From: Myotis daubentonii
Taxonomy: Eukaryota > Chordata > Mammalia > Chiroptera > Vespertilionidae
Assembly (NCBI RefSeq): GCF_963259705.1
Contig: NC_081850.1
Span: 40,757,167-40,821,166 of the forward strand
DNA length: 64,000 nucleotides
Reading direction: 5' to 3'
Shown in pieces: positions 22,861 to 35,200 of the stretch. Positions within the stretch are counted from its first letter, which is position 1. Every line of letters starts with the position of its first letter. A model generated the notes under the pieces. That model did no database searches. It saw nothing but the letters and a program-made list of their open reading frames with translations, and had not been told where the DNA came from. The position numbers were made by a program, and so were the translations under genes.

Positions 22861-23545
22861 CATAATTTCCTCAGGCTGAATAATGGCCCCCAAAGATCCC
22901 TGGAGCCTATGAACGTTACCTAGTATAGCAAAGGAAAGTTAGCAGCTGTGATTAAATTAAGGAGTTTTTGATGAGAGATTACCCTACATTACCAGGGTGG
23001 GCCCTCAAAGCAGTTGTAAGCATCCTCATTAGAGGGAAGGAAAGGAGATTTGACTACAGAAGTAGAAGAAAATATGACCCCTGAAGGCCCTAGTTTTGAC
23101 CATGGAGGACAAGGCCAGGAGCCAGGGGATACAAAAAAATGCAGCTCTAGAAGCTGGGAAATACAAGGACATGGATTATCTCCTAGACTCTCTGCAGAGA
23201 GCAGGCCCTGCCTACCCCTTTGATACTAGCCAGTGAAACTGACTTCACACCTCTGTACAGATTGGTAGTTACAAAACAGTCATGGGGATGAAAAGTACAG
23301 CACACAACATCTAGTCAATAATATGAGATAACAATGTGTGGTGCCTGGTAGGGGAACACTCTGTAAAGTATATGATTGCCTAGCCACTATGCTACACACC
23401 TGAAAATAATACAAAGTAATATTGAAGGTAAACTGTCACTGAAAAAATAATTTAAAAAAAGAAATCTAAAGAAATCAATATGTGCTTTTAAACCATTACG
23501 TTTGTGGTAATTTGCTACAAGAGCCATAAGAACCGAATACACTAA
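22861..23545 (+). mobile_element. Old MaLR/ERVL-type LTR split by an L1 fragment
   Basis: The left part (22861-23255) has AATAATGGCCCCCAAAGAT, TGTGATTAAATTAAGGAG, GGTGGGCCCTCAAAG and CCAGTGAAACTGACTTC. The right part (23463-23545) has TTTAAACCATTACGTTTGTG then GTAATTTGCTAC, which is the usual end of the same repeat. An L1 3' fragment interrupts it (23262-23462). The LTR family name is uncertain. Confidence 0.55.
23262..23462 (+). mobile_element. L1MA-like 3' UTR fragment nested in an LTR
   Basis: Contains AGATTGGTAGTTACAAAACA, GTCATGGGGATGAAAAGTAC, CACTATGCTACACACCTG and an A-rich end. This is the 3' UTR pattern of eutherian L1MA-type elements. Confidence 0.65.
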
Positions 23546-24250
23546 TCAACAAAACCACAAGTTCAGAGACGTCAACAAATACATGCTGTCCCTGACCACA
23601 TATCATTCATTCTGCATGTTCCTCAAGTTTATTGTTAATATCTAAACAACCATGTTCAGGTCAAGGAAAGACTTTGACCAGCGCCTTGGGATAAAACTCC
23701 TCAGATACTTGACATCTTGAAAATCTTCCAGTTTCAGTTGCTATATAAATGGATATTTATTCAGTTGCAAAAGTTAACTGCAAAAGGTAATGACATTTGT
23801 AAAAGCTATTCATTTTTAAAATAATTATTTTATTTGGACAATATCACCCTTGGTTTGCATTTGCTTGCTTGGATTTGCTCCCATATTTTAAAGTTACACG
23901 TACATACCCGGACCTATAACCACAATCCGAATTTATCTTCCTGGCCCCGGCTTTACATTTCAGCTGCTTGTGTACCTAAGCTAAATGGCCCACTTAGTCA
24001 TGTAGCTGGGCTTGCAAACTTGTATTTGCAAACACATATTTATTTCATGTTCACCATGCAGTGTTATAAAAATTAGAAATATTTACATAAAATTCCAGAT
24101 TTTTACTTATTAAATATGAGAAGGTCTGAAGAATGGTTTTAGCCTTGCGTGCCTATTGAAATCACATAGGGAGTTAAAAACAAAACAGATTTTGATTCAA
24201 TAAGGAGTCATTTGAGCCCAGGTATTGATATGCATTTAAAACTAGTCAGG

Positions 24251-24471
24251 CCCTGACCAGTTTGGCTCAGTGGATAGAGCATTGACCTGCGGACTCAAGG
24301 GTCCCAGGTTCGATTCCGGTCAAGGGCATGTACCTTGTTTGCGGGCACATCCCCAGTAGGGGGTATGCTGGAGGCGGCTGATCGATGTTTCTCTCTCATC
24401 AATATTTCTGACTCTCTATCCCTCTCCCTTCCTCTCTGTAAAAAATCAATAAAATATATTTTTTAAAAAAT
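24251..24471 (+). mobile_element. Ves SINE, first of a tandem pair
   Basis: CCCTGACCAGTTTGGCTCAG head, GGTTCGATTCCGGTCAAG box B, AATCAATAAAATATATTTTT tail. Preceded by AAAACTAGTCAGG (24238-24250). Confidence 0.92.
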
Positions 24472-24487
24472 AAAACTACTTAATTTT

Positions 24488-24708
24488 CCCTGGCTGTGTT
24501 GGCTCAGTAGATAGAGCGTCAGCCTGTGGACTGAAGGGTCCCAGGTTCTATTCCAGTCAAGGGCATGTACCTTGGTTGCGGGCACAACCCTAGTAGGGGG
24601 TGTGCAGGAGGCAGCTGATCGATGTTTCTCACTTATTGATGTTTCTAACTCTCTATCCCTCTTCCTTCCTCTCTGTAAAAAATCAATAAAATACATTAAA
24701 AAAAAAAA
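24488..24708 (+). mobile_element. Ves SINE, second of a tandem pair
   Basis: CCCTGGCTGTGTTGGCTCAG head to a long A tail. Followed by AAAACTACTCAGG (24709-24721), nearly identical to the sequence left of the first SINE. Confidence 0.92.
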
Positions 24709-24949
24709 AAAACTACTCAGGTAATTCTCTCTCCATTTCCTCATGGTATAACCAACCAATGCTGAGTAGTAGAGGTGCTCCAAGTTGGAGCTATGTCCAC
24801 ACCATTTGGAAAGATATTAGATCTGCAAATCCTCAGGACTACTGCACTACATCACAGACCCAACCTATTTTTGTTATTTAGTTCAGCTGGTTTTCACTTA
24901 ATTAACAACCCAGTCCCTCAGTTTGTATTTTTAGAATCTTAGTGTTTTC

Positions 24950-25640
24950 TTCATTCTGTTTTAAGTTTGTTCTTCTGCCCTTTTTCTAACTTCTTGATAC
25001 GTAGATCATTTGATTTTCGATCTATCTTCCTTCATTTAAAGTTCTTTCCCTCCAAGCTAGTCTTTAGCATCATCTACAAGTTTGGATAGAATATTTTCAC
25101 TTATATTCAATTCAAAATACTTTCTAATTTTCATTGTGATATTTTTCCCTGACTCATGAGTTATTTTGATATGTATATTTAAATTTCTCTATTGGTGGTC
25201 AATAAACAACTCACAAATAGTTGTAGTCTACATTAATGTGGCTATATTTTTATGTGCTTACAAATTTAGCTCTGCTATATTTTCCTAGTGAATTGGGCTT
25301 TTATTGTTATAAATTGTCCCTGTTTATATGTTTGTTGCCTTAAAGTGTCTTTCGTCTAATAAATTATACCTCCAGTAGCTTCTTTGGGTTGGATTCACAT
25401 AATATATCTTCTTCCATCTTCTTATTTTCAATCTCTATGTATTTCATGTGGTGTGTCTTTAAATGGCTCATAGTTGGATTTTATTTATTTATTCAGTCTA
25501 ACAAATTTTGTCTTTTAAGTGGATTATTTACTTTATTGACATGTCATATAATGTATTGGTCAATTTATGTATAAAAATTCTACCATCATATTAAATACTT
25601 CATTTGTTATATTGGTTCATTTTTTTCTTTTCTTGCCTTT
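24950..25640 (-). mobile_element. Ancient L1M/HAL1-type fragment, antisense
   Basis: T-rich segment with TTGTTGCCTTAAAGTGTC, TTCGTCTAATAAATTATACC, TCAATCTCTATGTATTTCAT and CATAGTTGGATTTTATTTAT in the order of old L1M elements read backwards. More pieces of the same type appear up to about 25900. Confidence 0.5.
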
Positions 25641-26887
25641 TAAAATTAATTTTAGATTAATTAAGATTCTAAAATTAAACTAAATTTTAACTGTATGTTG
25701 TGTAAATTAATTTTAATTATTTTAAAAATGAATTCTTTATTTTCTCTATCAGCTTGGGAATTATATGTTGTCTTTTTTTTAAATGGTTATTCTAGAAATT
25801 ATATGGGTTTTTCTTTTTTTTTTCACTTACGGAAGTCTAAAATTAGTACTTTTATGCTTTTTCTCAGCTGATCCAAATACCTTAGCACTTTAAACTCGAT
25901 TTACATTCCCCCGAATTGTCACTGTTGGTAGATGTTTACTTACATGTTTGTGTGCATGTTAATATTACTGCATATTCGGCTCACCACCCCAGATCCATTT
26001 CATTTCTTTGCCTCATGACGTGGGCTCTCTTGCTCTCAGGCTTCTGGTTTGGTTCAACCAATAAGAAAGGTGCTGATAGGAAATTGAAGTGTGAGAGAGA
26101 GAAAGGCCAGCATACTTCCTCCCTGGCTTCTTTCATGTCTAAATAGCATTCTGGCAGGGTTTTGGCAGCTGCATCTTTCCTCGATGACTGCAGGCCCTGT
26201 TGAGTGTTTCTCACTGCAGTATTGGCTCCTACAACTCAGGTGCTCCCTGGACCCTTCAGGCTTTCGGGAGTGGTAACTGCTCCTCACCTAGGCAGGCTCT
26301 GGGCTCTTCAGTACCCTTTGTGGCTTGCCAACACTTCTGTAAAAAGTCCCTTCATTAAATCATCTCAAAATTCCAGACAGGGTGCCTTCTAGTTGTTTTT
26401 GTTTTCCTGTGTTTGTTTTTTTGCTGTGACCTGGATGTTATTCCTTTAGAATTTCAGATGCATCATTTTTGGGGAAGGCATTTTCTGTAATTATGTATAA
26501 TAATGTAGTAAGCACTAGTAAACCACTATGCAAAATGAAATACTTTGAAAATAACCTACATGTGTACTTGTGTTCCTTCCTCCCATTGCTCCTTTTTCTC
26601 TATTTTTCATGATTTTGTCAGTCTAGGTTTCATTATGAAAAGTTTCTTCTATCCTAATTTACTAATTCCTCCTTTGACTGTGTCCACGGATTTTAAAAAT
26701 TGTTTGTAGAAAATACTGGAGACCTATGATAATGTTATGTTCTTCCAAAGAGCAAGCGCATTTGCTATTGCTAGGCTCCTGGGATCTCCAGGTCCTCCAG
26801 AACCACTCTGGACCACGGTATTCTGGGATAAAAGAGGCTTTCCTCAAGACTACCCTTCCCTTCTCTGCATGGTTTTGTGTGTGTTTT

Positions 26888-26952
26888 AATCCCCAGTTGG
26901 GGCATGTATAGGAGGTAACTGATCAATGATGTTTCTCACATTGATATGACCT
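26888..26952 (+). mobile_element. Ves SINE 3' fragment
   Basis: About 65 bases: AATCCCCAGTTGGGGCATGT, AGGAGGTAACTGATCAATGA, TGTTTCTCACATTGATATGA. The head is missing. Confidence 0.65.
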
Positions 26953-26954
26953 CA

Positions 26955-27230
26955 TTAGTTTTGGATGTTTCTCGGCCTTTATTTCTAGTAGACATGGAAT
27001 ATCTTCTCATTCTAACTTCTGAATTCTTGAACTTCTGTTTTATAATTCCCACATCTTGACTTCTCTCGTGTTGCATCCTAGATGATTTCTTCAAATTTGT
27101 ACTCTACTTATTCTCAATTCAGCTATTTTAAATCTGCTGTTTAAACATTCATTGAGTTTTTCATTTCAATGACTTTGCTTTTTAGAACTTTCTTTTAAAA
27201 ATTGTCTTTTGATATTTAGTGCTGATTTTT
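26955..27230 (-). mobile_element. Ancient L1M fragment, antisense (probable)
   Basis: T-rich tract with TCTCATTCTAACTTCTGAAT and TTTTCATTTCAATGACTTTG that resembles the same class of old L1M sequence. It probably continues the element at 24950. Confidence 0.35.
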
Positions 27231-28650
27231 AAATAAGATTAATAGTCTCAAATCATTATTCAACTAAATAATCCAACAGAATCACAGATATATTATATCT
27301 TTATGTATAAATAACAAAAAGAAAGCTTAAAATTTTCCTGGACCATAAAACCTCAAAGTGTTTTGTCAACCCAAATAGTATTACTTGGTCAAAACACATA
27401 GAAGTTCATTGAGGCTGCATTTCACAATAGACAGCCGCAATCTCAAAAATTAGAATGTCTTAAAAGACTCATCTGTATCAACAATACTTCCAAGAATGTG
27501 TTATGAAACAGAAGAATTATTTATTTTTTATAAAAATCTCCATATTGGAAAGGAAAATCACATTGAGATGTTTTTGTGAATGTTCTCAATTCACTACTTT
27601 ATCAGAACTTCATTTAAGAGAGGAAATGATATCTGCTCCTCTACTTATCTTTCTGATTTTCTTTTCATTCGCATTTGAGAAGGACTACAGTTTCAAGTCT
27701 CAGTGATGGAACACAGACAAAGAGTATAAGCCTGTGTTTATGAAATCTCAAGAAAGAAAAAAATTTTTTTTTTGATACAGCCTAAACTAAGGAGCTATGA
27801 CCATGCTGTTGCCTCGCCATCCAGTGACTCAGAGGGCAATTTTTTCTATTACGTTCTTCAGTGAGTGTAAGCCATTCCAAACGTGGGAATCTCAGTTCCT
27901 ACTCCTACATGCAACCTTGACTGCTCCCCTTCTTTGGCTATTAAAAGCTTTGGCTATCAAGGCTGCAAATTCTCAAGGGCAGAGATAGTTTGTTTACCTC
28001 TCACTTTTTAGTTTATTCTTTGTTCTTTTGGCTTCTGGAGATTTCTCTTGCTTTCTTGCTGGGCCAAGTATGCATTTGATAACTACTTATTATACTTGTA
28101 TCTTGTATTTTCAGTTGTGTTTTTAGAAGGAGGATTTCCACATGATCTAGCCTGCTATCATGAGTGAAATGGAAGTATTTTTCCAACAAAAAAGCACAGT
28201 CACGTTTTTTCAAAATCTAGATGGTTCATAAGACTGCTAGATATTTATGGTTTGTTCATTTTTAGTTTGCACATACTTTTGAGAAGCTTTTTCTTATAAA
28301 TGGAAATCTATATCAGAAAATATTTTTACCCTTTTATAGTAATTTTGAAATTAATTATTACTTATATGCATAGAGGTGTATGTGTGTAGAAATATTTTTC
28401 TTGCTTTGAAGCTATTTCAGCTTTTCCCTTTTAGAGAAAATCTTGGTCAATTTATGTTAAGGTTACAAAATCATATCAATTTGTTATTGCTCAAATATTG
28501 AGTTTTGTACTTGAATGTAGAATCCCAGGTTGAGCCTAAATTCAAGCTAAAATCCAATAGTATATAGGTATTTTCGGATGTGTCTGGAGGACTGATCATA
28601 TTTGGCCCCTCAGGAGTATTTTTAAAGGAGGGACTAAGATATACCTGGGA
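27231..28650. other. AT-rich intergenic, nothing recognised
   Basis: No gene, RNA or repeat could be supported. Open frames are short and look like chance. Confidence 0.5.
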
Positions 28651-28664
28651 ATAATGCTCTCAGT

Positions 28665-28893
28665 CAGTGATGGTGAACCTATTTCATGCGTGTGAGAGGT
28701 GACACGCAAACTCATTTTTTTGGTTGATTTTTCTTTGTTAAATGGCATTTAAATATATAAAATAAATATCAAAATATAAATTTCTGTTTTACTATGGTTG
28801 CAAATATCAAAAAATTTCTATATGTGACATGGCACCAGAGTTAGGGTTTTTCAAAATGCTGACACGCCGAGCTCAAAAGGTTCGCCATCACTG
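28665..28893. mobile_element. hAT MITE of a second family
   Basis: A 229-base element starting CAGTGATGGTGAACCTATT and ending AAAGGTTCGCCATCACTG. The 8-bp flanks CTCTCAGT (28657-28664) and CTCTAAGT (28894-28901) match at 7 of 8 bases. The ends differ from the SPIN-like copies, so this is a separate family. Confidence 0.85.
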
Positions 28894-29497
28894 CTCTAAG
28901 TAAAGCTATAACAGACAAGTTAACTTGGGTATATAATACTGCTTTGGTTGTCAGTGATGAGGTTTAAATCTGCCTTTACTATTGAGATTTGCTCCCTATT
29001 CATTACTCCCTCTCCCAGACATGGTACTGTGTCTCATTAAAATGATAGAGACAGTAGGCTGAAATTGATTAATGAGAAAGTCATTAATTAATGAAAAGTC
29101 ATTCTTCCATAGGCATGTAGATATTCTAGGAGTACTCGATTTATCTCTGCTACTCTCATGATATAGATAAATGTAAAGGGGAAGAGAGATATATTCTCCC
29201 CAAAGTGGGTTAGAGGCATTAGTGTACATAGAAAATACATTATCAATGGCATTTTTGGACTCCACCCTACTAGCCATGGCAGCAGAGATATAGGGCCCAC
29301 AGCAATGCCCAAGAGGGTTGCCACTGGCAGCTTAGTGATCACCAAAAAAGAGACTGTGGCCTTGGCTCTAGTATCAGCTTTCTTCTGTTGAAAATAGCTG
29401 CCGTGAGGTGCTCTCAGATGTCTATGGAGAGCAAAAGCCCAGGTAAGAACCCTTACTAAAAGGAATGGGTGGAGCAAGGGGAAGCAGATGATGCATA

Positions 29498-29708
29498 AAG
29501 CAGATTGGTGGTTGGTTGCCAGTGCCTGGGGAGAGCAGCAATGGAAAGAAACTGACTAATGGGTAAGGAGTTTTACTTTGGAATGATGGAAATGTGTTGA
29601 AATTAGATAGGGTGATGGCTGCCCCATATTATGAATGGACTAAATGCCACTGACCTGTTCACTTTATAGTAAATTTTATGCTATGCAAATTTCACCTTAA
29701 TAAATTAC
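29498..29708 (+). mobile_element. L1M 3' UTR fragment
   Basis: Contains GGTGGTTGGTTGCCAGTGCC, AAATTAGATAGGGTGATGGC, ATTTTATGCTATGCAAATTT and CACCTTAATAAA, the usual 3' UTR pattern of older L1. Confidence 0.75.
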
Positions 29709-30383
29709 TCAAAAATATAAAGGGAAGTAAATAGAATCCCTCCTTGTCCACATGTGATAACCCAAGTACTACCCAAAATAATAATTCTTTGATAAGAGCT
29801 GTACGCTTTGCAACACCATAGATACGAAAAGCCTGAGAAACGTAGTTTTTATTGCTTTCTAACTGATCCAAGAATGGTTATCCAGGGGAAATGTGAGTTT
29901 CATGCCATTTAAAATATTTTGCTACAGTCTCATTTCAGTCTATTGTTTCAGTCTCATTTCTTAGATATTGTGACAACATAAATAATAATTAGCATGTATT
30001 GGATAACACTTCAAGAATATTGTAAGAGGGTAACTTTTATATATTTTTCCTGTTGTTTCTGATTATTTTCTGAAAGATAAAGGGCAATTTCTCTCACACT
30101 TCCCATCTTTCAAAGAATAGAACAGAGGTAGGTATTAATCCAAAACCTTTTGTAAGTCACCCAGATTAGTTTGGGAAAGGATTTGTACAACATCCTGAGA
30201 ATCAGGAATTCCTTTCTCTCTGAAGTCAATCTGCTATAGTTTTAAAGCAAGGAATAGCGATTTAGAATGTGGAGTTTAAACATTTAAAAACAAATGGTGT
30301 GTGAACATAGGAAATAGTTTCCCTCAGGCAGTAAGTAGTATCATGGTAAGCCTGGACCCAGATTTCAAAACCTCCCTCTAAAC

Positions 30384-30693
30384 CAGCGGTTCTCAACCTG
30401 TGGGTCGCGCCCCCTTTGGGGGCCGAACGACCCTTTCACAGGGGTTGCCTAAGATCATCGGAAAACACACATATAATTACATATTGTTTTTGTGATTAAT
30501 CACTATGCTTTAATTATGTTCAATTTGTAACAATGAAAATACATCCTGCATATCAGATATTTACATTATAATTCATAACAGTAGTAGAATTACAGTTATG
30601 AAGTAGCAACGAAAATAATTTTATGGTTGGGGTCACCACAACATGAGGAACTGTATTAAAGGGTCGCGGCATTAGGAAGGTTGAGAACCACTG
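30384..30693. mobile_element. SPIN-like hAT MITE, copy 2
   Basis: A 310-base element starting CAGCGGTTCTCAACC and ending GGTTGAGAACCACTG, with 8-bp duplications CTCTAAAC at 30376-30383 and 30694-30701. It is longer than the other two copies because it keeps a central AT-rich segment after CCTAAGATCATCGGAAAAC. Confidence 0.9.
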
Positions 30694-30789
30694 CTCTAAA
30701 CTGTTGGGAGATGGTTTTCCCAGAATATAACTTTTCTACTCGAAAAAGCAATGGCACATTTATTTCCCTCACATTCCTGTCATGAATTC

Positions 30790-30917
30790 CATGGTGGGGC
30801 CAAAGTAGGTTTACAGTTGTTGTATGGAAAGTAATAAATAATTAACAAACAATAACACAAGAATAAACTCTGTGCTTTGCTTACTCACAACTGTAAACCT
30901 ACTTTGGCCACACCCTG
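30790..30917. mobile_element. Palindromic mariner-type MITE B, copy 1
   Basis: A 128-base element whose arms contain a perfect 23-bp inverted repeat (30798-30820 and 30887-30909; core GTAGGTTTACAGTTGT). It ends CACCCTG followed by TA (30918-30919). The expected left TA has been lost by mutation. Confidence 0.75.
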
Positions 30918-30929
30918 TATAATCTTATT

Positions 30930-33600
30930 ACCTTATCTGTAGGCAATTCTAATTGCTTTTTGAAGAAAATGGACTTTAATAGTTAAAAGTCCTAGAAGGG
31001 CTTTGGAAAGTTTATTGTGCATTAACTAGTTGATTTTCCATGAGGACATTTTTTCTTCTTCTAAATATGAAGTTAGGTTTTCAATTTAATCCTCAAACTG
31101 CAAAATAAAAGCACACAACTAATGCAAAAAAATAGTTTCTTTGGTTTTTAAGCAACACCATGTTCAGAGATTCCACTCTGTTCCTTAGAATTTAATTATT
31201 CATTCTTCACCACTTAACCCAAGTATAGCACTCTAATGGAAATTAACATTATATGCATCTATTTTTATTTCAACTATCATTTGAGTGAGGACTGATACTA
31301 TAGAAATGTTTTTATATGCCTGTCTATATGGGTTGTCATTGATATGTGCATAGACAAATCCTTTCACCCCAGTGCAAAAATATAGAGACTGGTGGAGTTC
31401 GTTCTCAAAAGTATAAAATAGGAAATACATAAAATAGGATAAATAAAATTATTCTTTGTAAATATAAGATCAAGGATGAAAAATCTTGGTACTTCAGAGC
31501 CCCTTTGAGGCATCTGGCTTACGAGAGGCATTTCGCTTAGTAAATCCACACTGAATCCTTTGGCATTCTGGATTCATACCATTGGATAGCCAGTCACTGG
31601 TGATACCATTCCACCTGCCTGGAATTCTACACTCCAGCCTTTTCCTCTATTGGAATCCTGTTCATTATTCAAATCAAACTTTCAAAAATTACATGAACAA
31701 AAACACCAACTGACATTTATAGGTTTAATGAACCTGATTCTACTCTGTGCATTATAAATCTAAACTGAAAGCCTCTTTTTACCATTGTAAGATGAGAAAA
31801 CTGACGTTTGGTGAGGTTAATAATATCCTTAAAGTCCTACTGTCTTCCTAAACCACTATTCCCAATCAGTTTTGTCTCTACCCCCTTTGACTTGCCACTC
31901 CTAACAGAAAGGTGTTAATTTTATCTTGATATCTCTCTTAATCCAAATCCCATATATACCCGTTAATCCTTCCAGCAACTTCTAATTGGGGAAAAAATGC
32001 CTTTTTTTTCTACTCAGCTTTGTACCAAATGCAATTTAGAAGGTATACTTTTCACAAATATAATTATGGATGATTCTATTATAAGTTTTATAAAATTATA
32101 AATCATTTATTGCTTCCAGATTTTCTGAGTGATGGTTCAACTTGGGTTGGCACAGATAAAATATTCATATTATAGCTAAGGACTGGGATTCCAAGCCAGC
32201 ACACCTGGTCCAAAGAATTTAGAAAGTCTTTAGCACCATAGTTTTCATTCATGAAACTGTGGTCAACCTAGTTAATAAAACAAGAGGCTTGATGTTGCTC
32301 TTTGGTTAGTATACAAGGGTACTTCCCATGAAACTTTATTTTCCTTGAGAGGCAAGAGTCACATGGCCAATATTCTTAGTTTTTGTTATCTTAGGTTGAG
32401 TTTTTTTTTTTTTCTGTGTCCACATTGTCATCCTGCCAACTTTGTTCTCATAATCCAAATGACTAAATATACAGAGACTTCAGTGACTGAAAAAACATTA
32501 CATTTCCTCTACTTATCCTCTAGCAAAAGGGAGAGATGATATCTGTATAGTTCTCATAATTCATTTTAAAGGTAGGAAACCCTGCAAAGTATGTAAAATA
32601 TGTATGAACCTTTCTTTCAAACAAATAATCATTTTAGTTATCCTCTCATTTCCACATTTGGAATCATCCTTTACATCTCTGTTTAGAAAGGATTGGGCTG
32701 GCATTTTTTCTGCTAGATAAAACACTATTACTCCTTGTGATAGACTGCTACATGTCTACTGAAATCCATTATCCTTATCTTCCATAATAATAGAATTGAG
32801 GCTGACACAAACAATTCCAGAAGTTACTTGTGCCACGTCTTGGTACAGGAATTCAGACATCAAGGATACCCGCTCCATGTTCTCTTTCCCTTTCCCACCA
32901 GCATTAAGCTAGATGAGGTGGAAATTCAGTTCTGTTCATACAAACAGTGACAGTGCCTAAGGCATGTCATGGTAATGACTTAGAAGGAATCTGGTCTCAG
33001 AAGGACCTCAAGGAGAAGGCCTCCCTGAAAACCTAAGGTGAACTCATAGAGACCTTTATGGGAGAGAGACATGGACTGCTTTGATCTTTAGGCTGCTGGA
33101 TTACTGGAAATCATTTACAGTAGTTAAGTCTACCCTGACAAATATATCAGGTCTGTGAATGGATACTGTTTTAGATTATTTGCCATAACTGTAGAGTCAT
33201 AAAAGCATACCCAGAGACTCTAGTAGCAAAACTCAACCTCTCACCATTTATTTTTTGTTCTTTTACTAGTAAATTGGATTAATGATATCTATATTGAGAT
33301 GGCATAGGAATTTGTCATTTCACATGAACCATTTGGTCTCCTGTTCCAGATTTTCCACTCAGCTTATTAGATATCAGAATCTGCTATATTTAGTCACAAC
33401 TTGTCAGTTTGGCAGCCTGCTGGCATGAACATGCTCTGGACCTTGTTATCTTTTAGTTTAGCTCCAACTTAATATCCATAAATTTTGTAATTTCTCTTCA
33501 TGAGAGTAATCACGAATATTTTAATTATGCCATAAAATATATATTTTTAAAATTTTACCAAGCACTCTAATTTTTTTTTAACTTTTCCAAATGTCTTGAT
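30930..33600. other. AT-rich intergenic, no gene recognised
   Basis: Only a weak MIR-like relic at 31705 was noted. Confidence 0.5.
31705..31840 (-). repeat. MIR-like relic
   Basis: CATTTATAGGTTTAATGAAC, TCTGTGCATTATAAATCTAA and TAAGATGAGAAAACTGACG suggest a very diverged antisense MIR. Confidence 0.3.
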
Positions 33601-33603
33601 TCA

Positions 33604-33823
33604 AAGGTCAGCAAACTTTCTGTAAGGGTGAGAGTGTAAATATTTTAGGCTGAGCAGCCATATGGTCTCTGTCACAACTGCTCATCTTCACTGTTGTAGA
33701 GCAAAAGCAACCATAAACTATACATAAATGAATGGATGTGACTGTGTTTCAATAAAACTTTATTTACAAAAATGGGTAGTGGGTGGGATTTGGTACACAG
33801 GTTGTAGTTTGCTGGCCTATGTC
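33604..33823 (+). mobile_element. Ancient hAT-Charlie element (MER58-like)
   Basis: Starts near GTCAGCAAACTTTC and ends near TTGCTGGCC. It contains the conserved interior TAAATATTTTAGGCTGAG, TATGGTCTCTGTC and AATAAAACTTTATTTAC. This pattern is a common old eutherian hAT element. The exact family name is from memory. Confidence 0.65.
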
Positions 33824-34104
33824 TTCATCATTGTACTAACACAGATACCATGGCTAATTATTTCCACTACACTTTTACTTGCACCCTCCTGAAATTTAAT
33901 CCCATCCATCCTGACAGTTTTTATATCCTGTCTTGATCTGCTTTCTTTACTTTTGTTGTCAGGCTTCTAAGTACATCTGGAAATTTTATGCTGACTAGTG
34001 CAATTTCACATTTTTATTTTGAATATCTGCTCATTTTTGTGTTCATCGCCAGTCAACATTCTTACTCATTTTCTTCTAAACCTGCTATTAATAATCCTAG
34101 ATAA

Positions 34105-35200
34105 TTACCACATGTTCTCCAAGTGGTTGAACTAATTTACACTTTAGTAAGCGGTGCCTCATGGTTTCACATTTTTGCCAATATGGCAGACTTTTGAATT
34201 TCTGCCAGTTTGGTGGTGGTGAAACAGGGCCAATGCATACAGCTTTGGGAAGGGGGCGCCCAAAAGTCCATAACAATGTCGCTTCATGGAGCCGATTCAT
34301 GCAGCTACATATAGCAACCTTAGTATGAAATAACTCAGTGTAGTTTTAATTTAAAATTAGTATTAATGCTTGATTATTAATGAGTTTCAGAATCTTTTCA
34401 TTTGTTTAATGGGTTGTTATATTTCTTCATTTACAAAGTGTATATTCATGACTTTTTCTCAATTTTCAATGCTTGTTGTAGTCTGTATACTAGTCCTTTG
34501 TCAGCTATATGTGTTACAAATATCTCTCCCAATGAGTGGCTTGTATTTTTCCTCTTTTTAGGTTGTCTTTGGTGAACAGAAGTTTCTTATTTTCATGAGG
34601 CCAATTGTACCACTTTTCTTTTTATGGTAAATGCTTTTAATGTGCTGTTTAAGGAGTTATTCTTTGTCCTAAAGCCAAAAAAGTGTTCTCCTAGGATATC
34701 TTCTGAAAGTTTGACAGTTTTACTTCCAACGTTAAAGTTTTTTTATCTACGTGGAATTGATTTTTATCTATGTGTCATTCAGCATTATTTTTTGAATAGG
34801 TATTCTTTTGTCCTTTTAATATCATTCATAAATTAAGGTTCAATACATGCATTACTTTGTTTCTGCTTTCTTTGAGTCAACTCTTTGTCCAAATGTATAC
34901 GTTTGTTCACATGATATATGTGATTTTTATACTGCTTCTCTATTTTAAAAGTTATTTTATTTTCCATATTTCCACACTATTTTATAACTGTAATGTTTAT
35001 GCCTATATATAGTTTTGCAGCATTTTCATTTATGCATTCCCTATTATTGGTCAAATTTCCCCCCAGTACAGTTGATATTACAGAGAATGCTATAATGAAC
35101 ATTGTCTGCACAGACTTTTTCTTTTGCTGAATAACAGCCACAGGACATAACCCTCGGAGCAAGAATACTGAGTAAGAGTGAGGATGTTTTATGGTTTTCA
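34105..35200 (-). mobile_element. L1M 3' region, antisense
   Basis: Has, in order: TTGCCAATATGGCAGACTTT, TAGTCCTTTGTCAGCTATAT, GGTGAACAGAAGTTTCTTAT, TTTTCATGAGGCCAATTGTA, ATCTACGTGGAATTGATTTT and GCTATAATGAACATTGTCTG. This is a classic antisense L1M 3' segment. Frames are broken. Confidence 0.8.

Noticed and set aside
22575..22923. Overlapping GC-rich frames suggesting a small gene
   Set aside because: They fall in the Helitron and the adjoining LTR, have no conserved domain and occur in several frames at once.
29088..29477. A 129-residue minus-strand frame
   Set aside because: No recognisable domain and no ATG with good context. It overlaps another frame on the same strand. Likely chance.
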